A DNA stretch of 64,000 nucleotides from Lobosporangium transversale (taxonomy: Eukaryota > Mortierellomycota > Mortierellomycetes > Mortierellales > Mortierellaceae), in contig NW_019028979.1 in the NCBI RefSeq assembly GCF_002105155.1, positions 1,364,001 through 1,428,000 on the forward strand, given 5' to 3'. Position numbers and translations under genes: made by a program. The notes under the pieces are model-generated. The model worked only from the letters and a program-made list of their open reading frames with translations. It was not told the origin of the DNA and did not search any database. Below, piece by piece: positions 23,011 to 35,800 of this stretch (positions within the stretch are counted from its first letter, which is position 1; each line of letters opens with the position of its first letter).

Positions 23011-24438
23011 ATGCTTGAACCGAATGTATTCCAAATCCCAGAGCTCTGTGGGCGCATTGCGCGATATTTATCGATGCAAGATGCCATCAATTGTGTTCAG
23101 GTCTGCAAGGAATGGAACACCATTTTCATAAATGTTATCTGGTATACTATTGAAGTGGACGTTGAGACGAACTCGAAACTGCCAGATCAAGAGGCATTGG
23201 CCAAGCACTTCCAGTTTATCAGAAATCTCATTCTTCGAAACTCTTCATTGGATCTTATCCCATCTTCATGTCCAAACTTGCGCTCTCTAAGCATTGAGCG
23301 TGTCAGCTGTCTTCAAGCTAATATACTCCGTGGCAAACAACAACTGATTGCTCTAGAATTAAAAAGTGTCGAACTGGATGATGCCTCTGTGTTGTGGAAG
23401 TTAGTAGCATCAGAGCTTCATCAGCTTCGTGAGTTATATCTGATTGTTGCGGACATTGACCAGGACTCGATCGAGCACTTTTGGATGGTATGTTCGCGTT
23501 TATGCACCCTTCAGCTACGACGCGTTGAGTTATCTCGAGGACCAGATTCAGCTTTGGATTTCCCCCAGATGCGCTCTATGAAAATTGGTGTTTTAATCGG
23601 CCTAAACCTTGAAGACTATCGCGATTGGTTCAGTAACTGCCCCAATCTAACACACCTTCAGTGGGCCCACAGAACTACTTTCCCGTTGTCAACAATGTCA
23701 GTCCATGTTGTACGGGAATCTTGGTCACTGCTTCAATCATTGGATCTGCATCACGCAATCATTTCAGATAAAGACCTGGCAATGATTGTGGAAGGCATGA
23801 GGAAGGTCACAGAGTTGTTTGCTACTGTCGCCGGGATTGGCCCATATACGTTTTCAGCGCTGCGCCCTCATTTTGCTGGGCTTGAGGCTTTATCTTATCC
23901 ATTATCGCATCATACAAGGAGCCATCTCGGTGGAGATGTGACATGCAGGATGATCAACGAGGTTCTGACATCTTGTCCAAAATTGAGACAACTTGCAGTT
24001 GGAGCACTTCGGCCAGAAGACTTGTTATCAAAGAATGAACAGCCCTGGGTCTGTACAAGTTTGAGTGTGTTGAACTTCCAAATCGGATTCCCACGAATAA
24101 GCGATCCTGCGCTTCATCATGCTATTTTTGCACAACTTTCAAGGTTACACTCGCTTGAATTTCTAGGCATCACAGGGCCTGGAAACTCCGATGCTGAAAA
24201 TCGACAGTCGCTTGACTTCCGATTAAGTATGGGCTTATCCCAGCTTGCAACGTTAACCAGGCTCAAGCATATCCTACTTGAGGACGCAGAGCAGAATATG
24301 GAACTTGAGGATTTGCAGTGGCTTTTTGAAAACCTGCGTGGTCTGCAGGAGGTCTCGGGAAGGTTGAATATGGATGATAATAAGGAGCGTGAACTCCAAA
24401 CAACCATTGCGATGTTTAAGACAAATCGTTATCCTTGA
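23011..24438 (+). CDS. F-box/LRR-like protein (475 aa)
   Basis: Single exon. The frame is open from 22822, but the ATG at 23011 precedes the F-box (FQIPELCGRIARYLSMQDAI, then VCKEWNTIFINVIWYT), so it is taken as start. The LRR-like body includes LRSLSIERVSCL, LDLHHAIISDKDLAMIVEGM and ALRPHFAGLEAL. The C-terminal tryptophan motif is MELEDLQWLFENLRGLQEVSG. It is the closest readable relative of the gene at 9149-10585 and of the decayed copy at 8280-8880. Likely an SCF substrate receptor. It is divergent from the PRCC gene. Confidence 0.8.
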   Translation: MLEPNVFQIPELCGRIARYLSMQDAINCVQVCKEWNTIFINVIWYTIEVDVETNSKLPDQEALAKHFQFIRNLILRNSSLDLIPSSCPNLRSLSIERVSCLQANILRGKQQLIALELKSVELDDASVLWKLVASELHQLRELYLIVADIDQDSIEHFWMVCSRLCTLQLRRVELSRGPDSALDFPQMRSMKIGVLIGLNLEDYRDWFSNCPNLTHLQWAHRTTFPLSTMSVHVVRESWSLLQSLDLHHAIISDKDLAMIVEGMRKVTELFATVAGIGPYTFSALRPHFAGLEALSYPLSHHTRSHLGGDVTCRMINEVLTSCPKLRQLAVGALRPEDLLSKNEQPWVCTSLSVLNFQIGFPRISDPALHHAIFAQLSRLHSLEFLGITGPGNSDAENRQSLDFRLSMGLSQLATLTRLKHILLEDAEQNMELEDLQWLFENLRGLQEVSGRLNMDDNKERELQTTIAMFKTNRYP

Positions 24439-25488
24439 CAAATCTTAAAGGTGTTTGGTATTTTTTTAGTAGTAGTAATATACCTATGATAACTGATCAA
24501 ATCAAACCATAATGATCGAAACCTTTTACCCTCTATGGATATCCATTACAAATGTAAATTCTCTTTAATTGTTGAAAACGTAAATATGCAGGAGCCAACA
24601 TAAGGTCTGTTCAGGCTCCAATTTGATCGGGCAACTCTAGAAAGTAAGCAGGGCCGGTATGGCCCGAACTTTTACATAATGAGATCCTGTTCACCCATAA
24701 TCCGACCATATAATAAGTGGTTGGGTCTTTTTTGAATAGGAACATACAATGAATTGTCCTTCTAGCGCAGCAATAGTATATGTAGAGAGCGCCAAATGCA
24801 AGCATATTCCACACCGCAGAACACATCAAAGACCGGATCAACTTGAGGAACCGCTATGTCACGGGCACCTAAATTGAAAAGCGCAAGATTCCAATGCCCT
24901 GGAAGAGCCCGTCGGTGCTGAAAAGGATGTCAGTTAGATAAGCTGAGTACAGCTGTCGAAGCAGATCCTTGGACTGCTTTGACTTCTATTGTTCTAGGAC
25001 GCGGTACAAGTAATCTGTACAGAGCAGGCAATGTTTCTTATCGGCAAGGAAAAGGGAGTAGTTTTCTTTTAGGAGGTCTTGCTCTCCCCCCTACGTTGCT
25101 TTCACACCTTTCCTGTCCCGATATCCAGTGTTCCCCACCATCTTCTCATTCTTCGCGATGGTGAGAACGAATCCTAAGTTCCATACCCATTAATAACTAT
25201 CCAGCCTCTACTGTGTGGGTTCCGATGGTAGAACATGTTGCAGATAAATGATGTGTTTAGACAGCGCGCTATGCGTGTTACGCGTTTTGTCTGCTGAAAC
25301 CTCGTTTTTTGGGGAAGTACAACTTGGAGAATGAAAGAATGAGAACATTAGACAGAGAATTAAGCACATTCTTCTTCCATCAATGGAAAGTGACTCATTA
25401 TTTCGATTTAATGTGACACATCCATGCCGTCTCTTTTTTCCTTTATCTTCCTCCACCACCTTCGATAAACCTATAGGGACAAGACTTT
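24439..25488. other. Intergenic region without a recognisable gene
   Basis: About 1 kb of mixed sequence. A stretch near 24630-24680 faintly resembles the middle of 5S rRNA but does not fold convincingly. A TGACTCA (a Gcn4/AP-1 type site) occurs near 25389. No ORF here shows family resemblance. Confidence 0.5.
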
Positions 25489-27328
25489 ATGCCGCAGCAG
25501 CCATTGTCAGCAGCTATCCGTACGCTGGGCCTACCCGAAATTTCGTTCAGGATCGCTCACCTTCTGCAGACAAAGGATGCTCTCGCTTTCTCAGCTGTCT
25601 CCCGCTCCTTATATTATTCTCTCACACCATTTCTTTGGCAGGAGCTGCACATTGGTAAAACTGAGGAATATGAAGACTTGGAGCTTCAGAAGCCACTCTT
25701 CACAGGTTACAAAAGACATATCTCACTCAAATCTGTGAAGCTCCCTGCAGAGCCTTTGGAGCGCCAGAGGCTTTTGCAAGGCGTCTTTGGAAACAAGGTC
25801 TCGCTGATACGGTCTCTCCATATCCTTGATGAAGATGATATCGACGCTTCGTTCATACTAGGGGAGATGTGCACTAGTATCGAATCTGTCACTATCCATG
25901 GCTACTTCACAACCAAGTCAACTGACATAAATTTCAATAAGGATCAGATCAAGCGCTGCAAGATAATGGTTCAAAAAAATCTACCCATCTAAAGTCTTTG
26001 ACCTTAGTTGGATGGTCTTAGGCCGGGAGAATCGATTTGGAACCCACTCCTAAAATGTCATAAAGCCCAGAATTTGTGTTCGATGACTTTGAGGTGCTGC
26101 TCCATCCGAGGGCGGCATCTTAAAGCCATGTGGGCAGTCTTCGCTCAACTCGAAAGATTGGTGCTCTATAAAACTACTTTTGATTTGGAACATGGAACCA
26201 TGTCTCTCAAAGATGAAAACAGGAGTGAAAAGCGAGTGAGGTTTCCGCGGCTGCAGGAGTTTGAACTTTGGGGCTCACGTACAACAGAGCAATGGCTGGA
26301 TCTCGAGCTACTAATCGGGCAGTGCCCAGTACTCCGGAAGTTGAACTGGGTGATTGGTATCGACAAGATAGTTTATTTAGAGCATTTTTGTTCAGCTTTT
26401 TAAGGACTCTACATGGCCAGAACTTGTCTGGATTAGGGTCAAAAAAGATCGTACCCGATTTACAGATGATCTGTATGTCAGTATTTTACAAGCCGCCAAG
26501 CGTCCACTTGACCGCTTAGAGATGGACATCACTGGCCACCGCACCGACACTTTCAACTTGCTTCGAACGCATTTTGAAACTATTCAAACAATCAGTTTAA
26601 AATGCTGTTCCGATAACACGGGTGATTGGATCATTGAGGTGTTGACATCATGCCCCGCTCTAGAGTGTTTTAATGGTATGAGCATTACCGCGAAGCAGAT
26701 TATCGAATCCAAGCCTTGGGTCTGCCACCGATTACAAAAGTTGAGCCTCTTTATAGATATGGGATTCGAGGATAATGCGTTGACACGTCGATGGACTATT
26801 GATGAGCTGGAGCAATGTCGAAAGGTTTTTGGACTACTAGCAGCATTGAAGAACCTACAGATTTTGGACTTTCTCGGCTCGTTTTCAACCACGTGCGGCT
26901 ATTCGTTTTCATCCAGGTGCGGTTATTCGTCTTTACCTCATAATGCTCCTACGAACTCACGCTTCCGTCTTGTTCCTTTGCCTCTCCGGCTTAAAGCTGG
27001 CCTTGGTCTGCTCGCGGGGCTGACAAAGTTAGAGCAGGTCAGGTTTTGGGGACAACAGCAGAGAGTGCACATGGAAGAGTTGATTTGGATGAAGCTGCAT
27101 TGGGCTAATCTTAAAACTCTTGCAGGAGGATGGTCCGTCCAAACAGGAGGGGCACAGAAGAGTGCTAATCGATACTTTCGTGAAGGACTCTTGCGTGAAT
27201 GGTTGATAAAGCATGGAATCAGCACCTCAGGGTCCTATTATGTCTATGAATATCACGGAAACTTTTCGTCACACGACGTTGACTGGTGTGAAGGAAGCGA
27301 TAGTGAGGAGACTAGCCATGATAACTAG
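25489..27328 (+). pseudogene. F-box/LRR gene broken by frameshifts
   Basis: Coding sense runs from an F-box (LGLPEISFRIAHLLQTKDAL, then VSRSLYYSLTPFLWQEL) to a C-terminal tryptophan motif (VHMEELIWMKLHWANLKTLAGG) and the subgroup tail (LLREWLIKHGISTSG). The frame breaks at least three times. Near 25975 an A7 run shifts the reading (THLKSLTLVGWS appears in the next frame). Near 26020 it shifts back to RPGESIWNPLL. Near 26395 it shifts again to WPELVWIRVKKDR. No GT-AG intron explains these. The copy at 38399-40015 has the same block order and is also broken, so this subgroup seems to decay, unless the breaks are assembly indels. An intact relative in the window is the gene at 13289-15175. Confidence 0.75.
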
Positions 27329-28471
27329 AATCTCTAGCAAAGAAATACCCTACTACCCTATAGAAAAGAGAGAAAAAGAAAAAAAAAATTGTCTCAATAC
27401 CATTCTTAGCTGTGGTTAAAGTAATTTAGTCCGTCCTGTAAACAGAATATCGTTACATTGAATCCATGGGTGCAGGGATTAAAGTAAAGAGTAAATTCGT
27501 AGCTGAGGAGTGAAGATGTAAAAGAACACCTTCTGCAAAGATGGCAACCTGTAAAGAGTGATAAAAAGATATCGCAGTATTGATCTGTCACATCATTTAG
27601 TGTCACCAACATCCCATTAATGAAACAAAGCTCCATCACGATTTTTATTAGGTTAGGACCTGCGCGTTTGCTTCGAAGTGAATGAGACACTTGGGAAATC
27701 CTTGCCACCCTACTGACTGAAGGAAGGAAAAACGGCTAGGGTCAATAAGTAATGAGATTGATCCTGGTCCTACTTTTGTCTATGAACAGACAGAAATAGA
27801 AAGTATATTCCAATCGCTTTGCTCTCATTCTAATAAGAATCCAAGAGATCATGGGACCCTTTCATAAAACAGTTAAAATTAGAGGCAGTGGAAACATCTG
27901 ATCATCCTTTCTTCCTATGTGTCATCGATGTCACGTCTGAAAGTTGAATGCTAGTGGTGAAGAAGCATTCTGGAATAAGCTTCAAGGAGATAATAAAGGT
28001 TAAAACGCAAGCTTGATGTGGACGAAAAAGGGTATGAGTGGTGTACAGACTGTAACTAGTCCATCGACAAGACAGTTGGTTGGAAGGATACAGCCTGAAG
28101 GAATAAACTGATTGAGAGCCTTGACCAAAGAGGATGGCACTGACATGGATGAATCTGTGGGCGAAGATGTGCTCAGAGAATTTATAAATTGCTTTACCGT
28201 CCCTTTTTTTTTTTTTTTTTCTTTCTTCGTCTCTCCTACTCTTCTCACTTCATTCCTCCCTCTTTCCAACTCGTTTGAACAACCAAGTGCAGCTTTCCTT
28301 CATCATCCACTCTCCCTATATTTCCGTTCAACTCTTGATTCCTCTATCGTACTTTTTCATTTTGTAATTTGTAGTTTTTTCCTCACAGCATCTCGTCAAC
28401 TATCACAAAGATTCGCCCTTCCTTTAAACCAGGCGTATCCATTATATTCGGCATTTAACTGCTCCACCATC
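27329..28471. other. Intergenic region; one weak small reading frame
   Basis: About 1.1 kb. On the minus strand, 28148-28000 reads a 49-residue hydrophobic peptide starting MSVPSSLVKALNQFIPSG. It could be a small membrane protein or the last exon of something unrecognised, but nothing supports it beyond the frame. The rest is A/T-rich, with a T/C-rich leader before the transporter gene. Confidence 0.35.
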
Positions 28472-30923
28472 ATGCCAAGGACTGCGAACTCTGCCGAGAG
28501 CTCTGCTCCTTGTGACGAGCCAGGCGCAGGCACAAGTTCGATCTTTGATGGTAAGAAAGCAACACAACTGCTCTATGTATATCCAAGGATTTTTTTTAAT
28601 TTATCTCGCAAATTACAATCAACCGAGAGGATGCCAGCGATTTCAGATGACACAATAGAAACAGAGGATGATATGGAAGAGGAATTTGTCACACCATGAG
28701 ATGCATGGCATCTGAAAAAAAAAGTATTTTTATGGGAATAGAACTGCACCCCCTTTAACTTGGAAATTGCAGCATGTGGTTGGTTTGGTGGCGACATGTG
28801 TATGACATGAGTCTATGACAAACAGATGAGCCATCTTGATAGGCAGATCTCGTCATTGCATGCGCAGACGTGAACCACTTGTTCTTCATGTTTCACAAGG
28901 GACAAAAGGATATTTGCTAAACTTGTCTTGGTTAATTTTTTTTTTCCTCATAGTGTCAGTCAATATCCTGAATTGTACTGTGGGGTCAGGAATTTTAGCC
29001 TTACCGTTTGCGCTCAAGTAAGCATGATCATCTTGGCACCTACAGAACACAGAATGTGGGCCTAAGTGGGCCACATGAAAGGAACACCCCTTGAATACTG
29101 ACGTATATTTATTCTACTCCTTTTTTTTTTTTCCTTTCATCAGAGAGAGCGGGTTCGGACTTGGTCTTACACTATCAGTCGTAGTATCAGCTCTCTGCTG
29201 GTTTGCTCTCTATATACTCATCATCTCGGGAAAACGCATCGGTGTATACAAGTATCCCGCTCTCTGTGAAGGTAACATTATAGTAACGAACAAATTTGCA
29301 GCATATAACTGTATGGACGGTGATCCTGATTCTGACCTAGCAACTCTTTATTTTCTTTTCTGGGGCTACAGCAACTATGGGCCCATTTGGAAACTATCTA
29401 TTAAATGGAGTAATGTTTTTCCAATCGGTTGGTGCCTGCATCACATACTTGATCGTCGTAGGAGATACTATTCCTGTAGTTTTGGAGCTCGCTGGGATTG
29501 AAGCCACTCGACAATGGACTATTTTTATCTCGTCCTTGATCTTCGTAAGTCCGAGAACAACGCTTCGATGCAATACATAAATGCATGTTGTACGAAAACA
29601 AGCATGCTTTTGATTTAAAGCAGTAAACTGGTGCTTACTTTTTTGTGTTCAGATTCTTCCTTGGCTCTTTTATAGATCGATCGGATCTCTGACCACGGTT
29701 TCGATCGTCTCAGTGTTAACTCTTCCTCCCATTTTGCTCATTGTTGCTGTTCGTGGTTTTTATTATGCGCCTGAACATAAGCACTCATATGAATTCGTTG
29801 GTGATAATGTCTTCCCCGCAATTGGAGTCATGGCCTTTGCAATGCTTTCGACTCAGGTATGCAAGTGACTCATTATAGCACTCAATCTAGATATTGAACC
29901 AGGAACGATCAAGAGCAAAAAATAATGCTTACTAAAAAAAAAAAAATCTACTACTTTGCCATCTTCTGGGTATCATCTGATCACAGACTGCATTCCTCAA
30001 CTTCACGACGATGGCTCAGCCTACGCGCAAAGCATGGGGACAGGCCACTGCAATTGCTGTCTTCACTTCATGGCTGGCCTCCTTTGTATTTGCAATCTTT
30101 GGCTTCGTTGCATTTGGAGTCGATGTCCAGGCCAATATCTTCAACTCCTTTCCCCTCACAGATTACTATATCAATTTGGGACGCGGTCTTCTCGGGTTCT
30201 CCATGTATTTGACATTCCCACAAGCTGTGAGTAAAATATACATATATTCATATGGTAATACATTTAGTGGACGAATGCTATCTGAATCCTTTTATTCATG
30301 ATCTAGATATTTTACGCTTATTTGCTTTATAGTTCCTTCCTGCTCGTTCGTCCCTCCACAGTATCCTCGGTCACGAAGACAACACAAAATCACCCACAAT
30401 CAAAGAACACCTATACACCACCATTGCCCTCTTCATCCCCATCCTTGTTATTGGAGTCTTTGTTACAAACCTAGGTCTTCTATATCAGCTCATTGGAGGC
30501 TTCTGCTCCACCTTCCTCGCTTACATCATACCCGGCGCATGCTATTTTTTGGTTTTCTGGAGGAACGATTTCATCGGCAGCGTTGGTGGTCTCTCAAGCT
30601 TGCCTTCAAACGATGATGAGTATGGAGAAGATCGCTATGAGGATGATGAGGATTCATTGGATGATGAGCAGGAGCGTTTGATAAAACAAAAGTCGGCAGT
30701 GGTTAAAACATCCACCTCCTATGGAGCAACTTCGCCATCACTCTCTACACCTTCGTCATCTGCAACCGTTCTACAAACTACCGAAATTTCCAAGAGACGT
30801 AAGGAAGATCGTAAGACTGAATTGTGGTTAGATATCGGAGCAGGTGTACTTGTAGTCTTTGGTGTGTTTGTAATGCTCATTTCGACCGCAATTACCCTCA
30901 AAAAGATGCTTGAGGTTGTATAG
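28472..30923 (+). CDS. Amino acid/auxin permease family transporter
   Basis: Multi-exon gene. Exons I can place in phase: 28472-28550, 28954-29017, 29144-29271, 29372-29544, 29653-29856, 29987-30226 and 30333-30923. The segment between 28551 and 28953 may hold one more short exon (possibly encoding DDTIETEDDMEEE near 28645-28695) that I could not settle. The first membrane helix has the family signature NILNCTVGSGILALPFALK. About ten further hydrophobic segments follow, including a helix in LTTVSIVSVLTLPPILLIV and FLPARSSLHSIL after the sixth exon. A long acidic cytoplasmic loop (residues about EYGEDRYEDDEDSLDDEQ) precedes the last helix. Family members are proton-coupled amino acid transporters, often vacuolar (AVT) in fungi. 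The exact subgroup and substrate cannot be told. Confidence 0.82.
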
Positions 30924-31090
30924 TTGTACAATATGGAGGCTTTTTTTTTCAACTGTACATTATTTCTATTTTTAACCGCAGCAAAAGTTAGTATAATAGA
31001 GCAAGGTTCTCATTCCATTCCTTTACCTCATTAAAGAAGAAAAAAAAAAAAAAAAAAAAAAATCCCCTCCGGCTGTAACTATACTTTATT

Positions 31091-32746
31091 ATGGCGGTCT
31101 CTATTTCTACATCCGTCGTCAATATCAACCCATTGACAATTCCAGAACTCCTAGTACATTTGAGCGTGTATGTCGATTATACAGACCTTCTGAACTGCAT
31201 CCAGGTGTCCAAGGCCTGGTACCAGGCCTTCATACCCATGGTTTGGGATACCATTAAACTTACTTTTCCGCTCGAAGTTTGGAAACCGAAAGGACTGGAA
31301 GGGTCTCCTGTAGAAAACGTGTATAAGGAAGACGGCAATGATGAAGCTGTCAATTTTAAACAGAAAGCTCTCCAGAAGCATGCTCATTTAGTCCGACATA
31401 TCATTTTCTCACATGGAGTTGGTCCTGGCCACTCCATGGTATATTATCCTAACCTCTTAAGTTTAAGAGTCCTAAGGATCTTATCCAGTCAAGAAAACAT
31501 TCATGCTCTCCTTACAAAGTTACAGGATCAAACCCGAAACCAGAGTCATGATACTCTTGATAGTCTGGAACAACCACAGAAACAGCAACAACAATCCCTT
31601 CTTACTCACCTTGAACTTCGTGATCATGCGCATGACTTTATGTTTGGCGCCAAACTTGATACTATTCTCTTGAATTTGATGCTTGGCTTTCCAAATCTGA
31701 AAGACTTGCGATTGTACGAGCTGTCTATCCACACAGCCGAGGATATGATCCTTTTCATGAAGTTATGTGGGCAACTCGAGACCTTAGTACTAGTCAAAAC
31801 AACGCTAATGCCTCTCGACCATCCCGACCATCCCAACTTAAACTCTACAGTAACAACAGCCCTATTTCCAAAGATGAAAAAGATGAGGATTACGGTAGAA
31901 CGGCGGATGTCAGCACATGACCAACTCGACTGGATCAGTCGTTGCCCATCCTTGACTAGTCTTCAATGGTCCACATCACGATCTGTAGAACCGCTCCCAT
32001 TATCAAAATTCGGTCAGAGATTAACCGAAGGGACCTGGCCACTTCTTCAAGATCTTCAACTGACGAATGTGATAGCATCGGATGAAGTGTGGGCTGTTGT
32101 CATCCAAGGCATGACCCATATCCAGAAACTTTGTATCCCGGACGCTCAATTTGGTCCGCTGTCTATGAATGCACTTCGGCCTCATTTTCCACATCTTCAA
32201 TATTTGAATATCACGGCCCATAAACTCATCACAGGCCCCTTCATCCCAGAGATTTTGGCTTCCTGCCCTCGATTGGAGCATCTGGAGGCCGATCATGTCT
32301 GGGGTGAAGATATTTTGGAGGGCAAACCATGGGCATGCACTTTGTCACTGAAGCACCTCGAGATTTATTTCGAACTTCCTGCACCACCAATGACTTCCAA
32401 AACAAAAGAAATCCAACTGAATATCTTTTCAAGGTTGGCTCAACTACAGAATCTAGAGGTACTGGATGTCGGCAACCGAGAACCATTTTGGCCCTCAGCC
32501 CGTCGTGGAACTCTGGTGTTCCGGCTGGAAAATGGTCTAGGAACACTAGCACCAATTAGACGATTAAGGCGGCTACATGTGGGGATGAGTCATGATCAAG
32601 ATATGGGAATAGATGAAGTCCAATGGATGATAGAACATTGGAAAAACTTGAAGTTGCTCGACGGGAAAATTAACGAGCATTCTGATGTGAATGGCGATGT
32701 TAGAGCAACCCTGGCGAACGCCGGTATTCAAGTACTTCCGTATTAA
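31091..32746 (+). CDS. F-box/LRR-like protein (551 aa)
   Basis: Single exon from ATG at 31091. F-box: LTIPELLVHLSVYVDYTDLL, then VSKAWYQAFIPMVWDTI. The LRR-like body includes LGFPNLKDLRLYEL, LETLVLVKTTLM and ALRPHFPHLQYLNI. A Gln-rich stretch (QPQKQQQQ) lies near residue 160. The C-terminal tryptophan motif is present: GIDEVQWMIEHWKNLKLLDGK. Belongs to the same expanding family as the other single-exon F-box genes here. Predicted SCF adaptor. A ~25-nt poly-A tract sits 30-55 bp upstream of the start. Confidence 0.8.
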   Translation: MAVSISTSVVNINPLTIPELLVHLSVYVDYTDLLNCIQVSKAWYQAFIPMVWDTIKLTFPLEVWKPKGLEGSPVENVYKEDGNDEAVNFKQKALQKHAHLVRHIIFSHGVGPGHSMVYYPNLLSLRVLRILSSQENIHALLTKLQDQTRNQSHDTLDSLEQPQKQQQQSLLTHLELRDHAHDFMFGAKLDTILLNLMLGFPNLKDLRLYELSIHTAEDMILFMKLCGQLETLVLVKTTLMPLDHPDHPNLNSTVTTALFPKMKKMRITVERRMSAHDQLDWISRCPSLTSLQWSTSRSVEPLPLSKFGQRLTEGTWPLLQDLQLTNVIASDEVWAVVIQGMTHIQKLCIPDAQFGPLSMNALRPHFPHLQYLNITAHKLITGPFIPEILASCPRLEHLEADHVWGEDILEGKPWACTLSLKHLEIYFELPAPPMTSKTKEIQLNIFSRLAQLQNLEVLDVGNREPFWPSARRGTLVFRLENGLGTLAPIRRLRRLHVGMSHDQDMGIDEVQWMIEHWKNLKLLDGKINEHSDVNGDVRATLANAGIQVLPY

Positions 32747-32871
32747 TAGCTGTAGAGTAAATTAATTAAACGTCTACTTTTATGCATTTAATACAGATCC
32801 TTGTGCGCGTCTTTTTATTTCTTTACTTTAACTTGAAGAATGATTTACGACTAAATTTTTATTGCTAACGA

Positions 32872-35800
32872 TCATTCTTCGGATGCGGTATGAGTTGCCT
32901 GGTATCCAGTGGTTGCCAAATGGCTCTCAAGGTGCTCTAGAACGAATGGATACACTTCTTTGTAAGCCTTGTCGCCCACAATGCAATCCATGTGACCATA
33001 GCCTGCAATCACCTCACGCCTGTATTTGCTCTTGTAATCATATGCCATGTTGGTCATTGGCAACAGATCTCGAAGCTGCTCTACAGTCCTGAGCGTAGAT
33101 TCTGGAACGAATACTTGACTCTTAGCGCCATGAATCAATAACACAGGCACATTTTCAAAAGCCCTCTTCAAATTCTCAGGCGTAACCAAATCTTTGCCCT
33201 CAGTATCCATCAATGTCTGCGCCTTACACCAGCCATTGACCATTCCTTTCAAGGTCTCAATATTGATGGAGCCCATGACTTCGTCCAAATGATCATGGAA
33301 GTTATTGGATAGCTTGTCGTGCTCCCACAGCAAGCCATAGCAGAATGAAGCACGATGGCAAATAGCATTATTGCAGTATTCATGCAGAGGCATGGGCAAG
33401 AATCTCAGCGCGTTGTCAATCGCACGATCCAGCAATGTCACTTTGTTGGAGGGCTTTTCTACTGTTGGAGCATCTGATCCCTCTGCTTTAGATGAAGGCG
33501 AATGTGTGACCACATCAAATCCATCCTGGCCCAAGACCTTCTCGAACAATGGTACAAGTTGCAAGTTTTGCTTGATTTTGTTAGCGACTGAAATCAAGGG
33601 ACGAGTGGCGACTTGAAACGAGACTACCGATCCAACGCCCTCGATCTCGCCGTTTAACATACCAGCCCATAAAGTTAGAGAGCCGATACAATGAGCAACG
33701 ACTTGGATGTTTTTAACCCCCGTCTCTTTCAAGATGATCTTGATGGCGGCGGCATGGTCTCGTGCACCTCCATAAATGGGCGATTGGCGGTGGGAATCCT
33801 CAACGGTGACCGAGAGGCGCCAGTCAGAAAGCCAGACATCATAGTCATTTGCCAAGAGGAAGTCACACAGATTGTGAGGGATTAAGTCGGTGGCGAACAA
33901 TTCGGAGCTGATTGCAGCGCCATGAATCTTTACATGGATAATCATGAATTGAAGCAGAAAGGAAATTAAAGCAAAAATAGAAGTTTAGATACCTTTGCAA
34001 TTCCGCGAAAAGATAAGTGATTGAACAACTCTGTTAAAAAAAAAAAAAAAAATTAAAAGGCATTGCTTACCAATAGAACTGGGCCTTTCTTACCCTTGTA
34101 GCGGGTGAGGCGAGTGTTGAAGCCATCCGACGAGACAACACCGTATACCTGGGATGTAGGGCGCTGACGAGGATAGCTCTTTCGAGTTTTCGAATCTTCA
34201 GGGTATTTGAGCTCGTTCAAGAAGGGCAAATAGGTTTTAACAGTAGCATTGAGCGTAGAGACACTAAAATCCTTGATTGCCTTCAAATTGGCAGTGACAC
34301 TGGAGCTCTCACCCTAGAACCGATCCATAAAAAAAATAAAAAAATAAAAAAAAGTCCCTTATCCTTTAGACCTCATAGGTACTGATACGATATTGAGCAA
34401 AAAATGACAATCAGATGCCCAACTTACCCGAAAAGATGATATTTGACTGAAAAAGTCATCATCGTGTTCACCTAGCTTGCCACGTCCGAAAACTTTCTCA
34501 ACGCCATCTTCGACCTTGTATATAGTCACAAGGATACGCGATGGCTTGATCCATCCTTCAAGGACATGACCAGTAGAGATAGGCTTGCGACCCTCGAGGC
34601 GGTATCGATCTCCAGTAGCGCACAACAAGATCATCTTGTACAGGATGGCATGTTCGTCAGCAGGATCTTCCTCGGTTCCGGTATAGACCATGAATACACC
34701 AGTCTCGATCATCATGGGTTGATCTGACAGAGCTCTGCAGGACACAGTTCCTACAATCCTAGCACGATGATCTGTTCTCTTGAGGAACTCCTCAATAGGA
34801 CCTGTTGAAAGTGTGAGGACCACGTTCATGGTGGATCCCGCAGACCTAGCTTGATTGTCTGCTGTATCGAAATCCTCTGTCAGAATCACAGTCGAGAGGT
34901 GACCCTTCAACATCTCTGTAAAAGTAACTCCGGGTTTCTTTTTTGACTCTGCCTTCTCGGAAGACTTGCTCCAAGAGCCAAACATGGAGGGGAGCGTCCT
35001 GCTTGGTTGAGCTGTATCCTCATCAGAGTCAGAGGTATCACTTTTATCACCGGGGAATGGTTCAGAGACGATCAGTCCACGAACGTCACCCTCGGCATCA
35101 GCGACATCTTCGAGAGCAGATTTTCTAAGTTTCTGGGCCCATACATAAGATTCGGTTGCCTTTTCATCGTATGGAATAGGGAATTGGGGTGTCTTAAAGT
35201 CGATAGGGACTGTAGTAGCATCATACTTGATAGTCCAACCGCGATCGCGCGCTAAGAGAGCACATGCACGCTCTGCGAGCGCAGAGATGGTCAAGAAAGG
35301 GTTGACACCCAGTGACATGGGCATGGCAGCACCGTCCATGACGTACAATCCCTCATAGACCTCATCACCTTGCCCAGTGAAAACTTGTCCCTTGTGGTTG
35401 ATAACACCCTCAGCAGCAGTGCGCCCTATGCCACAGCCTCCAATTGGGTGGACCGTGACGATAGCATCATCCGTAGCAGAAGTCAATGGGTCACGAACAT
35501 ATACTCCGCGAACAGCCTCGGCAAGAGGTTCAAGCAACTTGTCCAGTCTCGCGAAGTTGCGGCTGGTACCGACGCCAGGCCACTGAATACGGATCCGATC
35601 GTCTTTCAGGAGCAATTCACCACGTGCATCATCGTGTGACATAACCAAGAAAGTCTGAGTGTTGGCCATAGCGCCTCTATAAACACCAGCTACATAAGAT
35701 GACAGCTCGCGTGCGTTCCTGCCAATCTTCTCCTGGAAGGTCAGATCCTGTGCGGTCTTGAATGACTTGCTCGATTTCTCGCACATGACTTGATAAATAC

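Noticed and set aside
24630-24680. Sequence resembling the middle of 5S rRNA (GAAAGTAAGCAGGGCCG)
   Set aside because: Only about 17 bases agree with the 5S pattern and the surrounding 120 nt do not form the five-helix fold; treated as chance.
28000-28148. 49-residue hydrophobic reading frame on the minus strand
   Set aside because: No recognisable family, no supporting splice or promoter signal; kept only as a note in the intergenic entry.
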